This document shows positions 1-8,680 of a DNA stretch of 64,000 bases, in pieces (positions within the stretch are counted from its first letter, which is position 1; each line of letters starts with the position of its first letter). A program made the translations under genes and the position numbers. The notes under the pieces were generated by a model. The model was not told where the DNA came from, did no database searches, and saw only the letters and a list, made by a program, of their open reading frames with translations. This stretch comes from Paludibacteraceae bacterium (GTDB lineage Bacteria > Bacteroidota > Bacteroidia > Bacteroidales > Paludibacteraceae): assembly GCA_024400115.1 (NCBI GenBank), contig JAKSNF010000004.1, positions 79,789-143,788 of the forward strand. Reading direction: 5' to 3'.

Positions 1-120
1 AGAATTAATATTGTCCATCAAAGACAAATTAGTTAGTCGATGCAAGAAGTAATCATAATGTTTTTGATCTCTTCTCTGACTACGCCATCTATTTATATAT
101 TGTTTTAACATATTCATCAT
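1..120 (-). CDS. Unidentified protein, N-terminal 40 codons only
   Basis: An open frame of exactly 40 codons runs off the left edge of the window. It begins MMNMLKQYINRW and is rich in basic and aromatic residues (RRDQKHYDYF follows). Its ATG overlaps the TGA of the pseI remnant just upstream (ATGA), which is how genes are joined in this operon. I therefore take it as the gene that originally followed pseI. Too little is visible to name a family; a sugar-processing or glycan-transfer enzyme would fit the context, but that is only inference. Confidence 0.55.
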   Translation of the reverse strand, partial: MMNMLKQYINRWRSQRRDQKHYDYFLHRLTNLSLMDNINS

Positions 121-161
121 TTCACATACTCCAACTTCATGGGAGTGCCTTTAGTTAAATC
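117..161 (-). repeat. Remnant of the pseI 3' end; left copy of a 45-bp direct repeat
   Basis: Read on the minus strand this encodes DLTKGTPMKLEYVK and a stop. The intact pseI ends DLTKGTPMKLEFVK. The two 45-bp copies (here and at 3692-3736) differ at three positions. Just upstream of this copy the frame hits a stop three codons before the homology, so it is not part of a gene. The repeat bounds the DUF262/AAA/RelE-like cassette. Confidence 0.85.
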
Positions 162-229
162 GAAAAATTCTTATTTTCAACTTTTGTTTATTTGGACAAG
201 AATGGCACAAGGATGAGGATTATTTTCTT

Positions 230-1138
230 TTATGTCAACAAATCCGCAATTATTTTTGATGCATGACTAATATCATCGCTTTGCTCCGAACCAGAAGACT
301 CTGCTTTAGTGTGGAGAGATGCCAATATCAATCTTTGCTCATCACAATAAAAATAAGCACGCAGACCAGAACCTTTCTGTCTTAATTCATAGGTCATATC
401 ATTCCCTTTCCCCTCGCATTTTTTTACAATATTGTCATCATAATTTGCAGGAAACAGAAGTCCCGCCTTATATGCTTCATGCAATCGATTGATAACATTT
501 TCACTAACATCGCAATGAGGATTCATAAACTGTGACACAAATTCTTCTGAACATATAATCCGCTTTCCACTAAAATAATAGGGCAACGTTTTTAACGCTT
601 TTTCACGCTCATCTAAACGAGAGAACTCAACACATTTAATTTCATATGAATTATCGACAAACCAATTTAATATTTCCACCGATTTGTTGTCTTGTTTACC
701 AACTATCGAAAGAGGGTTTACTTTTACCTCATTTCTTATTGGAATAGAAGCGATACACCAATTTTCTTTATGAGCGACAAATAGATTATCTGCATCCTGA
801 TCTAAAAAAACATAACTTTGCCATTCTTCATCTTTCCATGCATTGTGCCCTTTAATATATTGGTTGGATGGATAGTTATTAAACATCGAATAAGCTTTTT
901 TTCGCAAAGGTTCATTTTCATAGTCTCGTGGAATCAAATGAATAAGTTCTGTTATAGTCTTATCTCCTACCTTTAAGTTTTTAGGATCACACTTGAGAAT
1001 CATACGATACTCTTCCTTGTTATCACCTTTATAATGAACATAAGCAGTAATAAAAGCACAAAACGCAATAATCAAGTCGTCTTGCTTCAAATCATTGACA
1101 GGGGCACATATACAATCATTAAGATAAAATGTCATCAT
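230..1138 (-). CDS. Hypothetical protein with RelE/HigB-like C-terminal segment
   Basis: This 302-aa protein is the last gene of a three-gene cassette; its start overlaps the stop of the ATPase gene (ATGA), so the two are probably translationally coupled. I recognise no family over the first ~230 residues. The last ~60 residues (YELRQKGSGLRAYFYCDEQR, then ILASLHTKAES and an A-x-x-I-I helix) have the order of features seen in RelE/HigB-type toxins and phage Gp49-like proteins: an ELR strand, a glycine turn, an R-x-Y/F-Y-F strand, a hydrophobic strand with H-x-K, and a C-terminal helix. This is pattern similarity only. It could act as effector or substrate of the neighbouring ATPase. No signal peptide or membrane segment is visible. 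Confidence 0.6.
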   Translation of the reverse strand: MMTFYLNDCICAPVNDLKQDDLIIAFCAFITAYVHYKGDNKEEYRMILKCDPKNLKVGDKTITELIHLIPRDYENEPLRKKAYSMFNNYPSNQYIKGHNAWKDEEWQSYVFLDQDADNLFVAHKENWCIASIPIRNEVKVNPLSIVGKQDNKSVEILNWFVDNSYEIKCVEFSRLDEREKALKTLPYYFSGKRIICSEEFVSQFMNPHCDVSENVINRLHEAYKAGLLFPANYDDNIVKKCEGKGNDMTYELRQKGSGLRAYFYCDEQRLILASLHTKAESSGSEQSDDISHASKIIADLLT

Positions 1139-2109
1139 AGTAATTGCTCTGCATTTAATTCAAATTGATCAAACATACCATGTGGCCAATTATCCACCCT
1201 ACCATTAGGAAGAATGTGTACTTGTTCTATTTTGGACAAACGGTTATCATCCAACGACATCCAATAGGCAACAATCTTTTCCGACATCGAGGAGTGATTT
1301 TTGACATAGACACGCAGACCATCAAAAAAATGGTCACTATGCGTTTCTACAATTACTTGAGCTCCCGATTTTACCGTTTTGGAGACCAATTCTGCCATAT
1401 CCGACTGCCCTCTCGGATGAAGATGGGCTTCTGGATTCTCTATCAATACAGTTGCTTTTGTCACTGAGGCAACAAGCAATGCAACGATAACTGTTAATGT
1501 ATAACTGAGACCAAATCCAACATTCAACGGCGTATGGCCATCAAATGTCATAAACTGAACAGAGTTTTGTAGCTTTTCCTCAAAATTCACACCTGGACAA
1601 ATTATATTTAACCACTCCTTAAGCACATATTCGAAACTATCCACAACGGAATCTTTGCGTTTCATGCAGTCATCCATTTGTGAATTTGCATACGCTTCGA
1701 TAATCTCTACCACATTGGCTCCCATACTGTCTAATTCTGAATCATATGTCATCGGCATGGAGAGTTGGGGTCCAAGACGCCCTGCTGACACATAAATAAC
1801 CTGCGGAATCTCCTCTGTATTTGAATTTTGCACAGGGCCTATATCGGACAAGGAAATCTTACCATCCCTTCCATACTGCTCCGTTAACATTACAGAATCA
1901 GAGTGACTGCAGCGCAAATCCTGCCAAGAACCATATCCTTTTAAAAGAACATTAGATTCTCCGCGAGCTACTTTATCTAACATTCGCAGAGCTTGGATAA
2001 CAGAACTCTTACCACTGCTATTCAAACCAGTTAAAACGGTCAATGGACTTAATTTGAAAGATGCTTCTGCAAAAGATTTAAATCCTTTAATGGTTAAATG
2101 CTTAATCAT
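1135..2109 (-). CDS. AAA family ATPase, DUF3696 / OLD-like
   Basis: A 324-aa SMC/RecF-type ATPase. Walker A is GLNSSGKSS near residue 30, the Walker B region is VLIENPEAHLHPRGQSD near residue 225, and the H-loop-like ETHSDHF follows. The end of the ABC-type core and the 'EAHLHPRGQS' signature are typical of the DUF3696 and OLD-like ATPases found in defence islands. It overlaps the DUF262 gene upstream and the RelE-like gene downstream by 4 bp each, forming a compact unit. There is no TOPRIM nuclease domain, so any nuclease or toxin activity would have to come from a partner. Likely cytoplasmic. Confidence 0.85.
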   Translation of the reverse strand: MIKHLTIKGFKSFAEASFKLSPLTVLTGLNSSGKSSVIQALRMLDKVARGESNVLLKGYGSWQDLRCSHSDSVMLTEQYGRDGKISLSDIGPVQNSNTEEIPQVIYVSAGRLGPQLSMPMTYDSELDSMGANVVEIIEAYANSQMDDCMKRKDSVVDSFEYVLKEWLNIICPGVNFEEKLQNSVQFMTFDGHTPLNVGFGLSYTLTVIVALLVASVTKATVLIENPEAHLHPRGQSDMAELVSKTVKSGAQVIVETHSDHFFDGLRVYVKNHSSMSEKIVAYWMSLDDNRLSKIEQVHILPNGRVDNWPHGMFDQFELNAEQLL

Positions 2110-3539
2110 AAGTGAATGTACTTTGATATTATTTCATTAATTTTATGGTACCTATATGAGACAGACGCATGTTTCATACTGTCTCTTGAAATAGATATTA
2201 TAAATTTATCATCTGATAATAGTTGAGCATATTCTTCTAAAACTTGCTTTTTATTTACACACAAACATTGATATTCTTCATCTGTCAATTGACACAACAA
2301 CACGCCCCACGTCTCAAATAGACATTTGTTAATTGGTGCTCTACGCTGACCCATTTGACTTTTACGAAATGCATGTTCTCGGAACATTTTCATCGCTCGC
2401 ACCATCGCCTTATCAAACAACAATTCAATCTCCTCGTTTGTCCAACTCACATAAGCGGATTCCACTATTGTTTTACTTTGTTTGAGCATTCGACCTGCCG
2501 ATTTGTCTTTGTCAACTTTCGCATTCAGCAATATCATCGTATCGGACAACCAAGTATCAGATGTAACTGTTCTTATATAAGACTTCGGAGAACGAATCAA
2601 AAAAGAAACTAAGCGCAGTATCAATTCCTTATCCCCCATGCGATTTTCCCGAACAGAATATCCTGTCGCCTCTGTAAAATGAGGATTATTTGCCAATTTC
2701 TTCAGCAATTCCGTAGCATAACCAGTATAAAGTGCATTACGGATTTCTTGTTGACTAAGAGGCAAACCTCCCGTATTCAATCGCTTAAAAATATTCCGCT
2801 TTACTTCTTCTGGTGTATTAGGATTTATCACTGTGAATTGGAATTCTGTTTCGCGAATTCGATTCTGTAGATGAATCGGCAATTGGCTCATAGTCTTACC
2901 ATTATACTCACTCCAAAACTCCAGATTGCTCAATGCAAAACCATTTTTTCTCTTTGACGGATATTCGTCTGGTTTAAAATTAACACCTAATACAAAATCT
3001 CTCAAAGCACTAATACGTTGCAACCCATCTACTACTGTCCATTTTGACATTACATCTGCTGACACATAAAACATAGGTAACGGAATTCGCAAAAGAAGAG
3101 ACTCTATCAAACGAGATTTTTGAGTATAATCCCACACTTCATTACGTTGGAAATCAGGGTTCAACCTAATAGTTCCCTGTTCTAAACGTCGCAGCAAAGT
3201 ATCCATTGGCACAACTCGCGTCTCAATAGATATCAGTTCTGGATTAAATGGGTCTTCCTCTTCACTTTCTCCATCGTCTATTTCTATACCATCAAATAAT
3301 TGATCTTCAAACCACTTTGATATTAGCGCAATCTTAGCATCAATTTCTTGCTGATTATTTTCTACCTTTGCTAAACTTTCTGAATCTAAGTTCCAACCTC
3401 GATTATCATTATGAACCAATTGCAATATAAGTTCACCTTTATTTACTTCACGAAGAATGCATTTTGATGCATCCTCTAAAATAGGTTGAAAGTTTTTAAT
3501 GCCTTCGTTTCGAATTTTGAAATCTATAAATGTATCCAT
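2106..3539 (-). CDS. DUF262 (ParB/GmrSD-N-like) domain protein
   Basis: The N-terminal half carries the DUF262 hallmarks NPDFQRNEVWD, then RIPLPMFYVS and VVDGLQRISAL (the DGxQR motif). That domain is a ParB-like nucleotide-hydrolysing module, also found in the GmrS half of type IV restriction systems. The usual C-terminal DUF1524 HNH nuclease (GmrD) is not visible; the last ~200 residues are helical and basic. The frame stays open to 3695, but a perfect promoter at 3582-3612 lies inside that extension, so I start at the ATG at 3539 (MDTFIDFKI, 477 aa). First gene of the cassette, with its own promoter; predicted role is phage or foreign-DNA defence together with the following ATPase. Confidence 0.85.
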   Translation of the reverse strand: MDTFIDFKIRNEGIKNFQPILEDASKCILREVNKGELILQLVHNDNRGWNLDSESLAKVENNQQEIDAKIALISKWFEDQLFDGIEIDDGESEEEDPFNPELISIETRVVPMDTLLRRLEQGTIRLNPDFQRNEVWDYTQKSRLIESLLLRIPLPMFYVSADVMSKWTVVDGLQRISALRDFVLGVNFKPDEYPSKRKNGFALSNLEFWSEYNGKTMSQLPIHLQNRIRETEFQFTVINPNTPEEVKRNIFKRLNTGGLPLSQQEIRNALYTGYATELLKKLANNPHFTEATGYSVRENRMGDKELILRLVSFLIRSPKSYIRTVTSDTWLSDTMILLNAKVDKDKSAGRMLKQSKTIVESAYVSWTNEEIELLFDKAMVRAMKMFREHAFRKSQMGQRRAPINKCLFETWGVLLCQLTDEEYQCLCVNKKQVLEEYAQLLSDDKFIISISRDSMKHASVSYRYHKINEIISKYIHL

Positions 3540-3581
3540 AATTTTAAAATGATATTTTTCACGTTTCATTTTTTTCGCTTG

Positions 3582-3612
3582 CAAAGATACAAAAAAATCT
3601 TGGCATAGCAAA
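3582..3612 (-). promoter_or_regulatory. Promoter of the DUF262 cassette
   Basis: On the minus strand TTTG (3609-3612), a 19-nt spacer and TATCTTTG (3582-3589) match the Bacteroidota primary sigma consensus. It gives the cassette transcription independent of the pse operon. Confidence 0.75.
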
Positions 3613-3691
3613 ATATTTTTTATATTTTTGATAACATTTCTACCATTTTTGACACAAATTGATGATAAAAACAAGAACGAGGATTGAAACC

Positions 3692-3736
3692 TCATTTCAC
3701 AAACTCCAACTTCATAGGAGTGCCTTTTGTTAAATC
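3692..3736 (-). repeat. Right copy of the 45-bp direct repeat (pseI 3' end)
   Basis: This is the last 43 nt of intact pseI plus two bases. It matches 117-161 at 42 of 45 positions. The 3.5 kb between the copies is exactly the DUF262 cassette. Confidence 0.85.
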
Positions 3737-4705
3737 TTGATTTACTTTTTTGCCTAACAATTCCTTTAGATATTTGGGGTGCAATCCAAATCCCGGACGG
3801 ACGGAGCGCACGTTCTTTTCTGTCACGATTTCGCCTGCTTTTATGTCCTCCGCCACATAAAGGGAGCGACTAAACTCACGCCCTTTAATGGAGGTCAGAT
3901 TCATCGGATACACAACATCTCCCATTGCTTTCTCCGTATTGCGGATAGATTGCACCAACTTCGCGAAATCATCTTTCGTCATAGAGAAGGCAGCATCGGG
4001 TCCGCCAATAGACTTATCCAAAATAAAATGTTTCTCTACCATCGTTGCCCCCATAGCCACTGCGGCAATTGCCACGTCCGAACCAATGGTATGGTCACTC
4101 AATCCGACCTTGACGCCATAGCGATCCTTCATATCTACCATCGTACGGAGATTAACATTCTCTAATGGAGCGGGATAAGCAGAAACGCAACGAAGTAACG
4201 TAATATCATCATTTCCAACTTCGCGACAAGTTTGAACAGCAAGGTCTATATCCTCCTGAGTAGCAATGCCTGTAGAAATAATTATTGGTTTCCCTTTTGA
4301 CGCAGCATAGCGAATGAGATTAACATCCGTAATTTCAAAACTTGCTATCTTATATATCGGGTTACCCAATGACTCCAACAAATCGACCGCAGAATTATCA
4401 AAAGGCGTTGAGAAACAAACTAAACCGCATTTCTTGGCTTCCTCAAAGATTGCTTGATGCCATTCCCAGGGGGTATAGGCTTCCTTATATAAATCATACA
4501 AGGTGCGACCATCCCATAAAGTGCCGCTATCAACCCTAAAATCTGGTGTATCACAATCAAGAGTGATAGTATCCGCCGTATATGTTTGGATTTTGATTGC
4601 ATCCGTGCCTGCCTCTTTAGCCGCACGCACAGAGGCTAAAGCCGTTTCTAAAGAGTGACCATGATTGGCGGATAACTCCGCTACTATGAATGTTTTATTA
4701 CTCAT
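3692..4705 (-). CDS. pseI: Pseudaminic acid synthase
   Basis: A 337-aa NeuB-family enzyme that condenses phosphoenolpyruvate with 2,4-diacetamido-2,4,6-trideoxy-L-altrose to make the nonulosonic acid pseudaminate. It starts FIVAELSANHGHSLETAL and continues with the TIM-barrel motifs KIQTYTAD, STGIATQ, SDHT and EKHFILD, ending with an antifreeze-like SAF domain (AEDIKAGEIVTEKNVRS). Length is normal for PseI. Its start overlaps the end of pseGH by 4 bp. The last 14 codons are duplicated at 117-161, which points to an insertion just behind this gene. A LegI or NeuB assignment is possible from the fold alone, but PseB, PseC and PseG neighbours favour PseI. Confidence 0.88.
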   Translation of the reverse strand: MSNKTFIVAELSANHGHSLETALASVRAAKEAGTDAIKIQTYTADTITLDCDTPDFRVDSGTLWDGRTLYDLYKEAYTPWEWHQAIFEEAKKCGLVCFSTPFDNSAVDLLESLGNPIYKIASFEITDVNLIRYAASKGKPIIISTGIATQEDIDLAVQTCREVGNDDITLLRCVSAYPAPLENVNLRTMVDMKDRYGVKVGLSDHTIGSDVAIAAVAMGATMVEKHFILDKSIGGPDAAFSMTKDDFAKLVQSIRNTEKAMGDVVYPMNLTSIKGREFSRSLYVAEDIKAGEIVTEKNVRSVRPGFGLHPKYLKELLGKKVNQDLTKGTPMKLEFVK

Positions 4706-6096
4706 AACGTTTTTTCAAAATGAATAAACTTCTCGTCTCGAGAGATTTCTTCAAAATTATTTCTAATAAAGTATTTGCGAGACTGTTCATTATCTAAATA
4801 AACATCGGAGGCAATAATGGCAATACTCATGGATTTCACAAGTTGTTCCATCTTTTCCTCAATAACATGTCCGAGTCCTCGTTTCCACCATGAAGGATGA
4901 AGAAATAATCCACATTCAACAATCATTCGGGGAATTCGATCTTTAATATCATAAGAACCGACAAACTCATCCCCGATAAAGAATGCATAATATAGTTTAT
5001 CTTTCGATGTTTTCAAAGATTCTATAAATAGACAATGATCTTCATAACTAAATGTATTTTTATTTACCATCCATTGGCGAATTTCCGGCAAATTTCTTGT
5101 CGCCCATACTTGCCAACTTTCAGCTTGCGTCAAATCTACATAGTTAACAACCCGCAGAGCAAGGCGATAAAAGATAGAACGGATATGCGGCCGAACCCTA
5201 TTGAAATCCATTTTCGCCAATGCGTTCGTTTGTTTGATTTCTATCGAGCGCAATAATAACAAATTGCCCAAAGGCTCAATGCAATTCGATTGTACTAATC
5301 GGTTATATATTTCCTCTTGATTATCAACATACCAACCGGCATAAACATGGCAACCTTGCGATAGAGCCTCATAACAAACAGTGCTGGCACAACAAACCAC
5401 ATTCTCCGCTTGAGCAAAAGCCGAAGCCATGTTATTCGCAGAAAGACGAGAAAGGATCTTAATTCCACACATCTTCAGCGATTCTAAATGCCTATATCCA
5501 TCGCCAACTATGGCTACAATATAAGAGATACCTTGGGCTTGTAATAAGCGCACCATTTTCTCGGTCACATTGGGTTCATCTAAGCCTCCAATAGTCACAA
5601 TCCAAGAACCGGGGACCTTTTTAATTGGGTAATCTTCAAAGAATGCAGGACGAAGTAAAGCATATTTAGGAGTGGTGCACACCTTTGTATAAGGCTCTAC
5701 ATCATAAACCGACTCATCAACTAAACTATGGTTAATCACTACATCTGCCACAAAATGTTTATCGTGGATATCATCGATACAAACGAGTTTACAACCTTTG
5801 TCTTTGATTTGGCGTTGGTATTCTGTGGTATAAAAATAGTTATCAAGCACTACAATTTCATTGCCTGTTAAGTAGGTTAGAAACTTATCAAATCTACTTT
5901 CGTCTACAGGAAGCGATACTAATTGGCAAACATTCTCTGCTTCGCTTATCTGGTACGGAGTCGGCTCTTGAGTAAACATCACGCACTCAAAGTCAGACTT
6001 CAACATATCTGCCAAAGCCAAACTGCGAATGAAGTGGCCATATCCAATGTCCGCTCCCGCATCTGCTCGAAAATAGATTTTTTGTTTCGTGAGCAT
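4702..6096 (-). CDS. PseG-PseH fusion: UDP-sugar hydrolase plus N-acetyltransferase
   Basis: A 464-aa two-domain protein. Residues 1-~300 resemble PseG, the nucleotidase that removes UDP from the diacetamido-altrose precursor: FRADAGADIGYGHFIRSLAL at the N-terminus, CIDDIHDKH, and a GT-B style C-terminal half with ENVVCCASTVCYEALSQG. Residues ~315-464 form a GNAT acetyltransferase (FFIGDEFVGSYDIKDR, CGLFLHPSWWKRGLGHVIEE, DNEQSRKYFIRNNFEE), the place of PseH, which acetylates the 4-amino group. In many species PseG and PseH are separate proteins. The fusion completes the pathway in this locus. The gene starts 11 bp after the inserted AIPR gene ends. Confidence 0.82.
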   Translation of the reverse strand: MLTKQKIYFRADAGADIGYGHFIRSLALADMLKSDFECVMFTQEPTPYQISEAENVCQLVSLPVDESRFDKFLTYLTGNEIVVLDNYFYTTEYQRQIKDKGCKLVCIDDIHDKHFVADVVINHSLVDESVYDVEPYTKVCTTPKYALLRPAFFEDYPIKKVPGSWIVTIGGLDEPNVTEKMVRLLQAQGISYIVAIVGDGYRHLESLKMCGIKILSRLSANNMASAFAQAENVVCCASTVCYEALSQGCHVYAGWYVDNQEEIYNRLVQSNCIEPLGNLLLLRSIEIKQTNALAKMDFNRVRPHIRSIFYRLALRVVNYVDLTQAESWQVWATRNLPEIRQWMVNKNTFSYEDHCLFIESLKTSKDKLYYAFFIGDEFVGSYDIKDRIPRMIVECGLFLHPSWWKRGLGHVIEEKMEQLVKSMSIAIIASDVYLDNEQSRKYFIRNNFEEISRDEKFIHFEKTL

Positions 6097-6107
6097 TGAT
6101 TTAAGTA

Positions 6108-7976
6108 CTAATTTTCAACATACTCAATTTCTTTTATTTTCTCCTCATACTCTTCTGCAAACACTTGAGACTTTAACAGATTATCAATATCTACAGAATT
6201 TTCAGTTGTAGTTTTGTATAATTCTGATAAATGCTTTACTGCCTCTTCAAATTTATTTTTAACACCACCTTCTATTTTAGACCAGAAATCTAATCCTTTA
6301 ACTTTTGCTGGATTATTTTCTATCCATACCGCAACCATTTGTTTTGATAATGATGTATAATAATCTTTGTTTAATGAATAAACTAGTCCTGAAAGATAAT
6401 ATGCACTCTTTCGAAAGATTGGCAAATCTTTCACATATCTATCAGATTGAGTTATAATCATATCTCGGATAGTATCCAAAACTACTGATGCTATATACAA
6501 TTCTGTTGCTCGTTGAACCAAGGCTGTATTATCTTCATTCTCTAAAAGCATATTATCGAATACTCTTTCATATTCTCCTTTTTGAAACACTCTTGCTTTA
6601 CCTAACCCAGATCGTAGAGATTTTGCCATATGTAAATATACAGCACGATACGAAAGAGCCGCATTAACCATGGAAATAACCTTATGCACACCATCTTCAT
6701 ATTTTCCTTCTCCCTTTCGGTCATATATGATTCCAAATTGCTTAAAAATTTTGGCCAATTCAATTTGTATTATATCATTAGCTAATAATGAATAACTTTT
6801 AACTGCATTTTGATTATTTGTTGCCTTGATAACATTCTCTTTAAAATCTTGCTGCTGTGGTCCAATTTCATAGATACGAACTAAAACGTACGATGCATGG
6901 AAATTATCTTTAGTTTGCTCTCCGTATTTGGCACTATATAAAGCATTTACCGTTTGACAGCCGTTTATTATTTGCATATTGGTAAGGGTTAATCCTCGTA
7001 TTTTTTTTGTTGTATTTACACTTCCGATATCCAATTTATCGCAAATAATACTAATTCCATTGTTCATATAAGGAAACCAAATACTCTCTGTATTGGTAAT
7101 TGTACGAATGATATCTTTATTGACAGCCCCTCTATCACCTAAATAAAGGCGTATATTCTCTGAATACAATTGATTGTGATGATATTTATTTTGCAAACGA
7201 ATGAATTCGTTAATATTACACATTCCTATTATGACACGCCGAGGCAATCCTATACCAGAACGATCAGTGTTATCCTCTAATCGATATGCTTGTTCTTGAT
7301 CTACAAGGATTTCTAGGCTTTCTTCTCCAACAGCAATTTTACCATCATTTATCAAATCACAGATTTCTTTTGCTCCATAAACTTGAAGACTGAAATCATA
7401 CAATTGCTTATCTGATAAAAAACGAGCCATTACCTCTTCAATTGCCTTTTGATTTTGATTTGTTATTCCATACGTATTAGTAATTAAATGGCAAGATACA
7501 ATAATTTTTCGATTCCGGCGTGCACTCAAGAATTCATTACACTTTTCTCGAATCTCATTTAATGCTTCATTTTCAGATGCTTCCGTAACATTAAGAGTTG
7601 GATGAATAAAATAGTTACTAATGTATGTCGCTAATCCTAACAAATCCGCTGGAGATGCTGCATTATTAGCCGATTCATGAATTTTAAATTGAAAAACGTG
7701 AAGATGCTTAACTAAACTATTCTCGGTATCTACAAGGGCATACGCATCAATTTGTGATTCCTTTTTACCTGTAATTGATTTATCAGTTATTATAAAATCC
7801 TCAAAGAATCCATCTTCAAAATAATCCATAACCATAGAAGCTGCCATCGCCATGTAAAGAATTTGTTCAGTAGCATCCTTCACTTTGGAGGTACTCCTAC
7901 CCGCTTGTATTTCGAAATGTTCGTTAGTTTTGCGAAAGAAATCCAATTCTTTTGCTAATTGTTCACTTTTGTACAT
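6108..7976 (-). CDS. AIPR family protein (abortive infection phage resistance)
   Basis: A 622-aa cytoplasmic protein with the AIPR core: FPYMNNGISIICDKLDI, then LTNMQIINGCQTVNALYSAK and KATNNQNAVKSYSLLAND. The N-terminal 200 residues include QIDAYALVDTENSLVKHLHVFQFK, which has the spacing of a PD-(D/E)XK-like nuclease core (D...x-F-Q-x-K), though I cannot confirm the fold. AIPR proteins are known from plasmid and island phage-exclusion loci. Here it is wedged between pseF (5 bp away) and pseGH (11 bp away) with no visible promoter of its own, so it should be co-transcribed with sugar biosynthesis genes. Confidence 0.85.
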   Translation of the reverse strand: MYKSEQLAKELDFFRKTNEHFEIQAGRSTSKVKDATEQILYMAMAASMVMDYFEDGFFEDFIITDKSITGKKESQIDAYALVDTENSLVKHLHVFQFKIHESANNAASPADLLGLATYISNYFIHPTLNVTEASENEALNEIREKCNEFLSARRNRKIIVSCHLITNTYGITNQNQKAIEEVMARFLSDKQLYDFSLQVYGAKEICDLINDGKIAVGEESLEILVDQEQAYRLEDNTDRSGIGLPRRVIIGMCNINEFIRLQNKYHHNQLYSENIRLYLGDRGAVNKDIIRTITNTESIWFPYMNNGISIICDKLDIGSVNTTKKIRGLTLTNMQIINGCQTVNALYSAKYGEQTKDNFHASYVLVRIYEIGPQQQDFKENVIKATNNQNAVKSYSLLANDIIQIELAKIFKQFGIIYDRKGEGKYEDGVHKVISMVNAALSYRAVYLHMAKSLRSGLGKARVFQKGEYERVFDNMLLENEDNTALVQRATELYIASVVLDTIRDMIITQSDRYVKDLPIFRKSAYYLSGLVYSLNKDYYTSLSKQMVAVWIENNPAKVKGLDFWSKIEGGVKNKFEEAVKHLSELYKTTTENSVDIDNLLKSQVFAEEYEEKIKEIEYVEN

Positions 7977-7981
7977 ATTAA

Positions 7982-8665
7982 TTAAAAATTTAAATTATTT
8001 AACAATTTATACTTCATTTCTGCTAATTTCCAATCGGTTTCGGTGTCTATATCTTGTACAAGCACTTCATCAACAATAATGCCCCCGATCTTCTGTTCCT
8101 TACCCCAAGACGAGAGTTTATGCCAATAGAATGTTCCCGTATCGTGATACTCTTTGGGCAGATCTTGACTGCGACTATTCTCGAACTCAGGCCAATGACG
8201 CTTCATCGTCCCATCTTCAGCAACATCTAAACAACGCCAAATAGGATAAGAGAACTGTACAACCGGATAAACGCATGTCAAATCTGACATTAGCAGTCGT
8301 TCAAAAGCACTTTTTATGTTCTCCGGCGTAATCAATGGGGCTGTTGCATAAATACAACATAGATTGTCAAAAGTTCTTCCTAACTCCTTATAACGGGTGA
8401 TTACTTCATTGAGGACATCTTCTGTTCCTGCATAGTCATTAGCCGTTTCGGCACTACGCATGAAAGGAACGGACGCTCCGTATTGACGAGCGATAGCAGC
8501 AATCTCTTCGTCATCCGTGGAAACCATCACCTCATCAAAAAGACCGCTTTTTAATGCCGCCTCTATCGAGTATGCAATAATGGGCTTTCCTAAAAAGTCT
8601 TTGATATTCTTCCTTGGGATACGTTTACTTCCCCCTCGAGCCGGTATGATACAAATGTTTTTCAT
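7982..8665 (-). CDS. pseF: Pseudaminic acid cytidylyltransferase
   Basis: A 227-aa nucleotidyltransferase that activates pseudaminate with CTP to give CMP-pseudaminate. The N-terminus IIPARGGSKRIPRKNI is the CTP-binding loop; FLGKPIIAYSIEAAL, VMVSTDDEEIA and the QDIDTETDWKLAE tail are typical of NeuA/PseF. Length matches PseF (about 230 aa) rather than the longer NeuA proteins. It lies between two inserted defence-like units but keeps tight operon spacing (15 bp from the 203-aa gene, 5 bp to AIPR). Confidence 0.88.
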   Translation of the reverse strand: MKNICIIPARGGSKRIPRKNIKDFLGKPIIAYSIEAALKSGLFDEVMVSTDDEEIAAIARQYGASVPFMRSAETANDYAGTEDVLNEVITRYKELGRTFDNLCCIYATAPLITPENIKSAFERLLMSDLTCVYPVVQFSYPIWRCLDVAEDGTMKRHWPEFENSRSQDLPKEYHDTGTFYWHKLSSWGKEQKIGGIIVDEVLVQDIDTETDWKLAEMKYKLLNNLNF

Positions 8666-8680
8666 AATAACATTCGGATT

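Noticed and set aside
3540..3695. N-terminal extension of the DUF262 protein to 3695
   Set aside because: It contains the cassette promoter and begins at the pseI overlap; homology to DUF262 starts only after the ATG at 3539.
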